13,943 nt of DNA from Mucilaginibacter sp. (GCA_019235595.1 JAFAKI010000355.1:1-13943), one strand, 5' to 3'. Counted from the stretch's first letter, positions 6,721 through 13,158 are shown. The notes: generated by a model from the sequence alone, not told the origin. Numbers and translations: made by a program.

Positions 6721-8367
6721 ATGAAGCTATACCTTACCTCGTTGTTGCTGCTGTTCGGTTTGTTGGCATCGGCACAAAGCAATCAACCCAAAATTGAGCA
6801 ACGGATTGATTCAATTTTTAAAAATTACGCTATCAAAACTGGTCCGGGAGTGGCGGTGATGATTATTAAGGATCAGCAGGTAATATTTAAAAAAGGTTAT
6901 GGCATGGCTAACCTGGAATATGATGAGCCTATCACGCCCGCATCGGTTTTTGATATTGCGTCGGTGTCCAAACAGTTTACCGGCTATGCTATCTCTACAT
7001 TGATACAGCAGGGTAAATTATCTGAGGATGATGATATTCATAAATACCTGCCTGATGTACCGCAGTATACCCATAAAATAACTATTCATAACCTGATCCA
7101 TCATACCAGCGGCATACGCGACTGGCCCATGACGCTCAACCTGGCAGGATGGCGCTATGATGAAGATTTTTTGTTTGACGACATCATGCGCATGGTAAAA
7201 CATCAGAAAGACCTCGATTTTGAACCGGGATCGAAATTCTCTTACTCCAATACAGGCTATAATTTGTTAGCCGAAATAGTAGGTAAGGCGAGTGGTAAAC
7301 CATTCCCGCAATGGGTAAAGGAAAATATCTTCAATCCATTGAATATGAATTCATCCCTTGTAATGAGCGATCACCAAAAAGTGGTTAAACACCTGGCTGC
7401 TTCTTATTACGGCAATGGCGATGGGGCTGGTAAAATCAACGATGCGCTTATCGCTTATGGTTCAAGCTCGATCTATACCAATACAGAAGATTTGGCTAAA
7501 TGGGTGATCTTTTTTCAAAAAGGGATCGAAGCAAAAGACCCGGTAATTGAGCGTATGCTACAAACTGATGTACTCACCAATAAAGAGAAAAATACCTATG
7601 CCTATGGTTTGTTTGTGGATGACAACGATCATGGTTTGCACAGTATTTCGCATGATGGCGGCTGGGCAGGGTACCGTACTTTGATCAAAAATTATCCTGA
7701 TGAGAAATTTTCTATTATCCTGCTAAGTAACGCTGCTGATTTTAATGTGGATGCCGGCGGTTTGGAAGTAGCGAAAGCATTTTTGGGTGGGAAAATAAAA
7801 CCCGGTCCGCAAAGAGAGGATTTGCAAAATGTAGCTACGGTAAAGGTAGACGAAAAGCAATTGCAAAAGTATACGGGCAGTTATCAACTGGGTACAGGCT
7901 GGTATGTGACATTTACTGTGGAAAATGGTAATCTGATGGTACAAGCTAATGGCGAAGATAAGTTCTCTACCGCTGCCAAGTCTGACAGTGTGTTTTGGGT
8001 GCAGGGCTATGGTTCGTCATTTACTTTCCGCGACATAAAGGATAAGGCTTATACCGCCAAATACCGTAATATCATTGCAAAAAGAATAGTGCCGATTACT
8101 GTCGAAACCGATCAACTTAACGACTATGCGGGCCGGTATCACAGTGAGGAGTTGGAAACGGATTATAAGATCACGCTGAATAATGGTAAGCTCACCATTT
8201 ACCAGATAAGATTGGGCGATATTCCGCTTGACCCCGATCTGGCTATTAGCGATCAGTTTAGCACCCGTATCGGCTCCATTAGTTTCACCAGGGATACACA
8301 AGGGAAAGTAAACGGACTTAATGTATCTGGGGGAAGACCGAAGAATATTAGGTTTTTTAAGATGTGA
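6721..8367 (+). CDS. Secreted serine hydrolase, beta-lactamase / class C penicillin-binding protein fold
   Basis: This 548-residue protein has an N-terminal signal peptide (MKLYLTSLLLLFGLLASA, probable cleavage after Ala18 before Gln19). The catalytic domain (about 25-355) is of the PF00144 type. The active-site SxxK motif is S81-V-S-K84, in the context IASVSKQFTGYAI. The second motif is Y175-S-N177 in FSYSNTGYNLL, and the third, KTG-like position is HDGG (311-314). The C-terminal 170 residues look like beta-rich repeats, with QLQKYTGSYQL (near 384) and QLNDYAGRYHSEE marking two similar starts. Relatives are D-amino-acid peptidases, esterases or peptidoglycan-related enzymes, and the substrate cannot be told here. 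Beta-lactam resistance should not be assumed. Matching palindromes lie on both sides. Confidence 0.92.
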   Translation: MKLYLTSLLLLFGLLASAQSNQPKIEQRIDSIFKNYAIKTGPGVAVMIIKDQQVIFKKGYGMANLEYDEPITPASVFDIASVSKQFTGYAISTLIQQGKLSEDDDIHKYLPDVPQYTHKITIHNLIHHTSGIRDWPMTLNLAGWRYDEDFLFDDIMRMVKHQKDLDFEPGSKFSYSNTGYNLLAEIVGKASGKPFPQWVKENIFNPLNMNSSLVMSDHQKVVKHLAASYYGNGDGAGKINDALIAYGSSSIYTNTEDLAKWVIFFQKGIEAKDPVIERMLQTDVLTNKEKNTYAYGLFVDDNDHGLHSISHDGGWAGYRTLIKNYPDEKFSIILLSNAADFNVDAGGLEVAKAFLGGKIKPGPQREDLQNVATVKVDEKQLQKYTGSYQLGTGWYVTFTVENGNLMVQANGEDKFSTAAKSDSVFWVQGYGSSFTFRDIKDKAYTAKYRNIIAKRIVPITVETDQLNDYAGRYHSEELETDYKITLNNGKLTIYQIRLGDIPLDPDLAISDQFSTRIGSISFTRDTQGKVNGLNVSGGRPKNIRFFKM

Positions 8368-8372
8368 TATTT

Positions 8373-8607
8373 AAGTCTTAAGTCTGGAGTCGAAAGTCAT
8401 GAGACCAAAAAAAATTAAAAAATTATGTCATTTCGAACCCGCTGGGAGGACATGAAGGATAGGGGCGGGTGAGAAATCTTATGCGCCTTGCCTCTTCGCT
8501 ATGCAAATCGCAGAAGATTTCTCCTCATCCCATCACTTTTTTCCCAATCTGTTCGTCGAAATGACAGGATATTTATTATTTACTTTAGAACTTTGGACTT
8601 AAGACTT
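8373..8607. repeat. Outer palindrome, second copy of the AGTCTTAAGTC family
   Basis: AAGTCTTAAGTC (8373-8384) pairs with GACTTAAGACTT (8596-8607), and partial pairing continues inward toward 8398 and 8583. The left arm starts six bases after the hydrolase stop codon. The right arm ends eleven bases before the ABC transporter stop codon on the other strand. Unlike the copy at 6572-6652, this one encloses about 200 bases that hold a different palindrome. Confidence 0.75.
8426..8566. repeat. Inner palindrome with TGTCATTTCGA ends
   Basis: TGTCATTTCGA (8426-8436) is perfectly complementary to TCGAAATGACA (8556-8566). A second internal pair is GAGAAATCTT (8471-8480) with AAGATTTCTC (8514-8523). 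The 141-bp unit lies inside the loop of the AGTCTTAAGTC palindrome. Sequences of this appearance are familiar from many Bacteroidota intergenic regions, but I cannot confirm the copy number here. It lies between convergent genes. Confidence 0.75.
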
Positions 8608-8617
8608 CCGACTCAAC

Positions 8618-10420
8618 TCACGATTTCACAATCCCTGCCGAATTAAATTGCAGATCATAAAGCTTGCGATAGTAGCCGTGTTCAATTTTAAGCAGTTCCT
8701 GGTGGGTACCCATCTCTTTGATCTCGCCATGATCCAGCACGATTATCTTATCGGCATTTTGAATAGTGGACAAGCGGTGTGCAATAACAATAGCTGTGCG
8801 GCCCTGCATCAGTTTGTTAATGGCATTTTGGATCAACAATTCAGTTTCGGTGTCGACGGATGATGTGGCTTCGTCTAATACTAAAATAGCCGGATTATAG
8901 ACTAAAGCCCGGATAAATGAGATCAGCTGGGCCTGACCGGACGATAGGGTAGAGCCACGCTCCATTACATTGTAATCGTATCCGCCGGGTAAGCGTTCAA
9001 TAAAATCATGCGCGCCGACATCTTTTGCTGCCGCGATGATCTGCTCGCGGGTAATAGCCGGGTTATTTAGGCTAACGTTGTTGGCAATGGTATCCGAAAA
9101 CAGGAAAACGTCCTGTATCACGGTAGCAATCTGCGAACGCAGGTAACTGACATCGTATTCATGGATGTCGACACCATCCACTTTTGCTGTTCCCTTGCCA
9201 ATCTCATAAAAACGGTTCAGGATATTAATAGTGGATGATTTACCAGCCCCGGTTGCGCCAACCAAAGCCAGTGTCTCGCCGGGGTTAACATGGAAGCTGA
9301 TATTCTTCAATACCCAGTTCTCATCATTGTAAGCAAACCAGACGTTTTCAAAGTCAATTTCACCGCGTAGACTGGCAGGTTTTAATGTGCCTGTGTTGAC
9401 GGCAACTTCGTCGGTATCCAGCACTTTAAAAATACGGTCGGCGCCAACCATACCCATTTGCAGGGTATTGAATTTATCAGCCAGTTGCCTTATCGGCCGG
9501 AACAATAAGTTAAGTAATACAATAAACTCCAGTATCATACCTGGCGTAACCGGGTGGTTGCCGGTACCTAAAGCGGTGAATTGCTGATCAGTCAAAATAC
9601 GCTTACAACCATACCAAACCAGTAGGGCCATGCTGCACGCAAAAAGAATTTCGACAACAGGAAAGAAAATAGAATAATACCAGTTGGAGCGGATGTTGGC
9701 ATCGCGGTATTTCCTATTGACTGCTTTAAACTTACGCATCTCCTGATCTTCGCGCGAGAAGTATTGAATGATGCTGATACCTGAAATGTGTTCTGCTAAA
9801 AAAGTATTAAGTTGTGCCACCTGGGTACGCACTTCCTGGAAGGATGATTTGATGGCTTCTTTAAAAATGTAAGTCGATAGGATCAGAAAAGGCATCGGTA
9901 TAAGTGTGATAAGCGCCAGTTTCCAATCACGAATCATCATCAGGATAATGATGGCCAGTACCAGTAGCAGGTCACCTACGATAGAGATCAGTCCTTCCGA
10001 GAAGATATCGGCAATGGTTTCCAGATCGGATACCGTGCGGGTGATGAGCATACCTATAGGCGTACGGTCGAAATATTTTAGCCGCAAACTCATGATATGA
10101 TTGAACACATCCTTCCGCAGGTCGCGAATTACCGACTGGCCCAACGCGTTGGTAGAGTAGGTCTGATAATACTGCACTATGGTTTGTATAACCAACTGGG
10201 CAATCATCAATGCAACCATTAAAATCAAGCCGTTATAATCGCTGCGCAAGATGTATTTATCCAATGTCAGCTGCATCAGTATAGGCTGCACCAAAGCGCT
10301 GCCGGCCAGAAAGATGGTCAGAAAGGCAGCGAGGACAAATGTACCCCTGTAAGGTTTTACATATTTCATCACCCGCCCCAGCAGGTTCCAATCAAGCGCT
10401 TTCCCGGTTACGTTAGACAT
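8618..10420 (-). CDS. MsbA-like ABC exporter (fused permease and ATPase)
   Basis: This is a 600-residue half-transporter expected to work as a dimer in the inner membrane. The transmembrane domain (about 20-320) has six hydrophobic segments. The ATPase domain follows, with Walker A GATGAGKSS (388-396), a Q-loop at Gln436 (ATVIQDVFLF), signature LSSGQ (492-496), Walker B ILVLDE (512-517) ending in the catalytic Glu, a D-loop SSVDTE, and the switch His548 in IAHRLS. All catalytic parts are intact. The signature departs slightly from LSGGQ. Relatives export lipids or drugs, and the substrate is unknown. It lies 99 bases downstream of truA on the same strand and is probably cotranscribed, with a hairpin repeat in its leader. 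Confidence 0.96.
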   Translation of the reverse strand: MSNVTGKALDWNLLGRVMKYVKPYRGTFVLAAFLTIFLAGSALVQPILMQLTLDKYILRSDYNGLILMVALMIAQLVIQTIVQYYQTYSTNALGQSVIRDLRKDVFNHIMSLRLKYFDRTPIGMLITRTVSDLETIADIFSEGLISIVGDLLLVLAIIILMMIRDWKLALITLIPMPFLILSTYIFKEAIKSSFQEVRTQVAQLNTFLAEHISGISIIQYFSREDQEMRKFKAVNRKYRDANIRSNWYYSIFFPVVEILFACSMALLVWYGCKRILTDQQFTALGTGNHPVTPGMILEFIVLLNLLFRPIRQLADKFNTLQMGMVGADRIFKVLDTDEVAVNTGTLKPASLRGEIDFENVWFAYNDENWVLKNISFHVNPGETLALVGATGAGKSSTINILNRFYEIGKGTAKVDGVDIHEYDVSYLRSQIATVIQDVFLFSDTIANNVSLNNPAITREQIIAAAKDVGAHDFIERLPGGYDYNVMERGSTLSSGQAQLISFIRALVYNPAILVLDEATSSVDTETELLIQNAINKLMQGRTAIVIAHRLSTIQNADKIIVLDHGEIKEMGTHQELLKIEHGYYRKLYDLQFNSAGIVKS

Positions 10421-10425
10421 TTTGC

Positions 10426-10460
10426 CCCCTCTAAATCTCCCCCAATAGGGGAGACTTTTT
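10426..10460. repeat. TCTCCCC/GGGGAGA hairpin in the leader of the ABC exporter gene
   Basis: TCTCCCC (10436-10442) pairs with GGGGAGA (10448-10454) over a 5-base loop and is followed on the plus strand by CTTTTTT. That makes it terminator-like on the strand opposite to the genes. The flanking CCCCCTCTAAA reaches within six bases of the exporter start codon. It is probably one of the palindromic repeats rather than a dedicated terminator. Confidence 0.55.
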
Positions 10461-10480
10461 TAATGCGGTCTCTGGAAATA

Positions 10481-10519
10481 CTCTTTTTAGCTTTCACCTT
10501 TATCCTTTTAGCTTTTACC
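10481..10519. repeat. Second copy of the AAAGGTGAAAGCT word family, after the truA stop
   Basis: On the minus strand, immediately downstream of the truA TGA (10522-10520), the sequence reads GGTAAAAGCTAAAAGGATAA and continues AAGGT. It matches 22 of 24 positions of 5113-5136, and the word then begins to repeat (GAAAGCTAAAAAG). It is a single arm here, with no good complementary partner in the gap. Confidence 0.65.
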
Positions 10520-11320
10520 TCAAAAATATTTATATTTTACTTCTGTTAAATACAACCCACAAGCGGGTACCGATGTGCCTGCATTGCTGCGGTTTTTGCT
10601 TTCGATGATCGCTCGAACATCTTCCGGCTGAATCTCTTTACGGCCAACCTGCATTAAAGTTCCAACAATTGCCCTCACCATGTTACGTAGAAAACGGTCG
10701 GCAGTGATATGGAATACCAGGCAATGCCCGCTGTACACCCATTCGGCCCGTGTTATTTTACAATTGTTGGTATACGTTTGTGTGTTCGATTTGCTGAAAC
10801 AGCTAAAATCGGTATACTCCATAATGATACGTGCCGCAGCATTCATCAGGGCGATATCCGGCTTATCACGCAACTGCCAGGAGTGGTTGACCTTGAACGG
10901 ATCTTTATGAAAATGCACATGATACTCGTATGACCGCGAAGTAGCATCAAACCGTGCATGAGCCTCCGCATGAACAGGGATAATACGTTTAATGGCGATA
11001 GTTGGTGGTAGTATGGCATTAAGACTAGTCACGGTTTTTATTAAGTCCATAGTCGATAGACCATGGTCGATGGATTTATCAGCTATGGACAATGGACTAT
11101 CGACCATCGACCCGAAGTCAAAATGCGCAAAGAAATCCCGTGCATGAACACCTGTATCCGTGCGCCCGCAGCCAGTGGTTTCAACAGGCTCGCGAAGAAC
11201 TACGAAAAGAGCGTCGTTCAGCAGTTCCTGGACAGTGGTGGCATTAGGCTGTATTTGCCAGCCATGAAGATCGGTACCATCGTAAGCCAGCTCAATAAAA
11301 TAGCGTTGTTTTTCGGACAC
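10520..11320 (-). CDS. truA: tRNA pseudouridine(38-40) synthase TruA, with an in-frame palindromic insertion
   Basis: TruA makes pseudouridine at positions 38-40 of the tRNA anticodon arm. The protein has 266 residues. The N-terminal FIELAYDGTDLHGWQ (8-22) and catalytic GCGRTDTGVHARDFFAHFDF (50-69, nucleophile Asp55) are intact. So are NAILPPTIAIKRI (101-113), HARFDATSRSYEY and the C-terminal RFLRNMVRAIVGTL. Between the catalytic motif and NAILPP the distance from Asp55 to Asn101 is 46 residues, against 28 in E. coli TruA as I recall it. The extra part coincides with a 67-bp palindrome (11045-11111, residues 70-92). The start is GTG at 11320 and no nearer ATG exists. TACCTTTG lies just 4 bases upstream, so the mRNA may be leaderless. 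The ABC exporter follows. Confidence 0.95.
   Translation of the reverse strand: MSEKQRYFIELAYDGTDLHGWQIQPNATTVQELLNDALFVVLREPVETTGCGRTDTGVHARDFFAHFDFGSMVDSPLSIADKSIDHGLSTMDLIKTVTSLNAILPPTIAIKRIIPVHAEAHARFDATSRSYEYHVHFHKDPFKVNHSWQLRDKPDIALMNAAARIIMEYTDFSCFSKSNTQTYTNNCKITRAEWVYSGHCLVFHITADRFLRNMVRAIVGTLMQVGRKEIQPEDVRAIIESKNRSNAGTSVPACGLYLTEVKYKYF
11045..11111. repeat. Palindromic element inside the truA coding sequence
   Basis: The left arm 11045-11073 and right arm 11083-11111 (29 bases each) are complementary at 23 positions around a 9-base loop. The arms are made of the variant words GTCGATAG, GTCGATGG and GTCCATAG, the same word-array architecture seen between genes in this window. The frame stays open through it, and it encodes roughly truA residues 70-92 in a segment where the family normally has a short variable linker. 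Confidence 0.85.
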
Positions 11321-11324
11321 GTAG

Positions 11325-11332
11325 CAAAGGTA
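11325..11332 (-). promoter_or_regulatory. TACCTTTG -7 box for truA
   Basis: The minus-strand TACCTTTG is a perfect match to TAnnTTTG. It ends 4 bases before the GTG start, so initiation at the usual distance would place the transcript's 5' end at or next to the start codon. No TTG is visible about 19 bases further upstream, which lowers confidence. Confidence 0.45.
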
Positions 11333-11337
11333 AATTT

Positions 11338-11375
11338 TGATTTACGATTTTAGAATTACGAATTACGATTTGAAA
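11338..11375. repeat. GAATTACGATTT word repeat in the truA/DUF4293 divergent gap
   Basis: Three variants of the word follow one another: TGATTTACGATTT, AGAATTACG and AATTACGATTT. They sit directly upstream of the truA -7 box. No complementary arm is evident, so this is a direct repeat only. Confidence 0.5.
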
Positions 11376-11419
11376 GTCATGTTTTTATTGTGTGATCAGG
11401 ATTTTGGTTCAAACAATTT

Positions 11420-11427
11420 TATCTTTG
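11420..11427 (+). promoter_or_regulatory. TATCTTTG -7 box for the DUF4293-lspA transcript
   Basis: TATCTTTG matches TAnnTTTG perfectly. The nearest upstream TTG (11404-11406) is only 13 bases away instead of about 19. A start a few bases downstream would give a leader of about 120 bases containing the GTTGTAGTG palindrome before the ATG at 11554. Confidence 0.5.
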
Positions 11428-11438
11428 CGCTGGCGGAG

Positions 11439-11543
11439 GTTGAAATAGTTGTAAAAGTTGTAGTCGTTGTAAAGGTTAAAATTGCTTTTGCTTACAACGG
11501 ATGCAACCACTACAACCACTACAACCACTACAACATTTTCAAC
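11439..11543. repeat. GTTGTAGTG palindrome with CAACCACTA tandem repeats in the DUF4293 leader
   Basis: The left arm 11439-11471 (GTTGAAATAGTTGTAAAAG onward) is largely complementary to the right arm 11511-11543. The right arm contains part of a clean 9-base tandem array, CAACCACTA, with 3.4 copies at 11504-11534. The loop is 11472-11510. It ends ten bases before the DUF4293 start and probably folds as a long stem in the mRNA leader. Confidence 0.8.
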
Positions 11544-11553
11544 TAAACAAAAA

Positions 11554-12021
11554 ATGATCCAACGTATACAAAGCGTTTACTTACTACTTGCCAGTCTGGT
11601 TATTTTCGCACTTTTCCTGTTCCCGCTTGTGCATAATGTTTATGTGGCCGGAGTGCCGTCGACCATCAAAGTAACCGGTATTTACCAGGATGTTAACGGT
11701 GCGCAGGCGCATACTGAAAGTTTTATAGCCCTGATAGCTGCTACCGCGATTGTAGCCATTTTGCCGCTTATTCTGATATTCCTATACAAAAATCGTAAGC
11801 AACAAGCAATGTTGTGCTATTTGTTTATCCTGGTAATATTTGGCTATAGCTTCTGGATGGCGGAAACTGTAAAATCATACACCGGTGGCGTTAGCCTGAC
11901 CACCAATAATTTTGGAATAGGTGCGTTATTAAGCTCGGTGAGCATCGTTTTTGCATTGCTGGCGGCAAAAGCCATACAACGCGATGAAAAATTAGTTAAA
12001 TCAGCAGACAGATTAAGATAA
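11554..12021 (+). CDS. DUF4293 family membrane protein
   Basis: From the ATG at 11554 the protein has 155 residues. Four hydrophobic segments lie near 7-30, 57-77, 86-103 and 121-140. Recognisable family parts are the start MIQRIQSVYLLLAS and the charged C-terminus IQRDEKLVKSADRLR. A longer frame starts at 11482 but would add a run of ten threonines encoded by the CAACCACTA repeat, so it is rejected. DUF4293 proteins are inner-membrane proteins of unknown function found in Bacteroidota, often next to truA as here. The following lspA gene begins 28 bases after its stop and is likely cotranscribed. Confidence 0.85.
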   Translation: MIQRIQSVYLLLASLVIFALFLFPLVHNVYVAGVPSTIKVTGIYQDVNGAQAHTESFIALIAATAIVAILPLILIFLYKNRKQQAMLCYLFILVIFGYSFWMAETVKSYTGGVSLTTNNFGIGALLSSVSIVFALLAAKAIQRDEKLVKSADRLR

Positions 12022-12049
12022 GACACGACACGATTAAAAGATTTATAGG

Positions 12050-12562
12050 ATGAAGAATTGGATGAAAGTTTTTTTGTTTTGTCTTACATCGCTGCTATTC
12101 ATTGGGTGTGACAGGATCACCAAAAACCTGGCAAAAGAACATCTAATGTTTCACGAACCAATTTCCTATTTGCATAATACCGTGCGCCTGGAGTATGTTG
12201 AAAATACCGGCGCTGCTTTAAGTTTAGGCGATCAGCTTTCAAAACCGGTTAGTTTCTGGTTACTAAGTGTTATTCCTTTGGTGTGCTTGTTGGTTCTTGC
12301 TGGTTATGTACTCGCTAAAATAAGTACCTATAATTCACTTAAACTATTCTCGTTCTCGCTCATTATAGCTGGCGGTTTAGGCAATATCATTGATCGACTG
12401 ATGTTCGACCGTCATGTAACCGACTTCATGAATGTTGGTATCAGTAATTTCCGCACAGGTATTTTTAATGTGGCTGATATGTGTGTTACTGCCGGGGTGA
12501 TAGGGTTGTTGTTTTCGTTGAGGGAGAAGAAGGCGGAATCTGAAGCAGAGCAGGTTGGTTAG
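12050..12562 (+). CDS. lspA: Lipoprotein signal peptidase (signal peptidase II), divergent variant
   Basis: LspA cleaves the signal peptide of diacylglyceryl-modified prolipoproteins in the inner membrane. This 170-residue protein has four hydrophobic segments and all five signature blocks: D21RITK, ENTGAALSLG (51-60), AGGLGNIIDR (107-116), VTDF (123-126) and FNVAD (139-143). Asp125 and Asp143 correspond to the catalytic aspartates (124 and 143 in Pseudomonas aeruginosa). The N-terminus is unusual: LLFIGCDRITK puts a cysteine right before the first motif in a lipobox-like context. This resembles a distinct Bacteroidota LspA clade with GCD(Q/R) at this place, so it may be a second copy rather than the main enzyme. 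The ATG is at 12050, 28 bases after the DUF4293 gene. Confidence 0.93.
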   Translation: MKNWMKVFLFCLTSLLFIGCDRITKNLAKEHLMFHEPISYLHNTVRLEYVENTGAALSLGDQLSKPVSFWLLSVIPLVCLLVLAGYVLAKISTYNSLKLFSFSLIIAGGLGNIIDRLMFDRHVTDFMNVGISNFRTGIFNVADMCVTAGVIGLLFSLREKKAESEAEQVG

Positions 12563-12574
12563 GCATACCGTTTA

Positions 12575-12714
12575 AACTCACCCGGTCATTGCTTCGCTCG
12601 ACCACCCTCTCTCCGCTTCGCGCAAAGAGGGTTATCAGAAATTAAAACTTTTTTCACCCTCTTTATGGCTTGCCATAGAGAGGGTCGACCAGCGCAGCGA
12701 AGTCGGGGTGAGTT
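12575..12714. repeat. Long palindrome with AACTCACCC ends between convergent genes
   Basis: Arms 12575-12612 and 12677-12714 (38 bases each) are complementary at 30 positions. Inside them, each half can also form its own hairpin from ACCCTCT and AGAGGGT (12604-12610 with 12625-12631, and 12656-12685). The region could therefore switch between one long stem and two short ones. It lies between the lspA end (12562) and the end of the antitoxin-like gene (12722) and could terminate transcription from either side. Confidence 0.8.
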
Positions 12715-12721
12715 AACTCTG

Positions 12722-12997
12722 CTACTTGGAACGCCATTTTTGATATTTAGCCATTACTTCTCCATGAGGAGTTACTTCGCCGTTATCAGCCTGTTTTAGA
12801 CCTTCTTCGATCTCTCGTTCCTCTTCAATGCTCATATCCTGTGACAGATCTTTTGACTTATTTAATCCATATTTTTCGCGGCTTTTCCTAATCACCTCAG
12901 ATGCGGGTGTTCCTAAGCCGGCCTCTGTCTGCGCAAGACCTTCCAGTATTGCTGCTTTCTGATATTCCGAAAGTGTATCCCATTCTTCAGTGTCCAT
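12722..12997 (-). CDS. Small antitoxin-like protein with an internally duplicated motif
   Basis: This is a 91-residue acidic, helical-looking protein with no membrane segment. Residues 9-38 and 55-84 are two copies of one motif spaced by 46 residues. Shared positions include I..EGL.Q....G..TP..EV...K, with 12 of 30 identical. The second copy, with EEGLKQADNGEVTPHGEVM, resembles the C-terminal part of short Bacteroidota antitoxins that pair with RelE/ParE toxins. No toxin gene lies on either side: downstream is a palindrome and then lspA on the other strand, and upstream is the helicase promoter region. It may be an orphan antitoxin or a derived regulator. The ATG at 12997 is well placed and no clear promoter box was seen. 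Confidence 0.65.
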   Translation of the reverse strand: MDTEEWDTLSEYQKAAILEGLAQTEAGLGTPASEVIRKSREKYGLNKSKDLSQDMSIEEEREIEEGLKQADNGEVTPHGEVMAKYQKWRSK

Positions 12998-13121
12998 ACG
13001 CTATGAATATTGATTTATTAAAAATAAGGTTTATCCATCACTTTCAAAAGCCCCCTTCTACTTATAAGTGCATGACAAATTACTATCCCATTATCATCTT
13101 TCCCAATTCTCAATTAGATAT

Positions 13122-13151
13122 TTGAATTACCAATAATAATGCTTACCTTTG
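13122..13151 (+). promoter_or_regulatory. Canonical Bacteroidota promoter for the DEAD-box helicase
   Basis: TTG at 13122-13124 is separated by exactly 19 bases from TACCTTTG (13144-13151), a full match to TTG-N19-TAnnTTTG. A start about 5-8 bases downstream gives a leader of roughly 35 bases before the ATG at 13193. Confidence 0.8.
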
Positions 13152-13158
13152 CGCCCGA

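Noticed and set aside
6721..8367. True beta-lactamase conferring resistance
   Set aside because: The fold and motifs are shared by many esterases and peptidases, the long C-terminal beta-rich domain is not typical of resistance enzymes, and no regulator is adjacent.
10436..10460. Intrinsic terminator of truA
   Set aside because: The T-tract lies on the plus strand, opposite to truA and the ABC exporter gene, so polarity is wrong for truA.
11482..11553. N-terminal extension of the DUF4293 protein with a run of ten threonines
   Set aside because: The codons come from the CAACCACTA tandem repeat, and the family start MIQRIQ lies at 11554.
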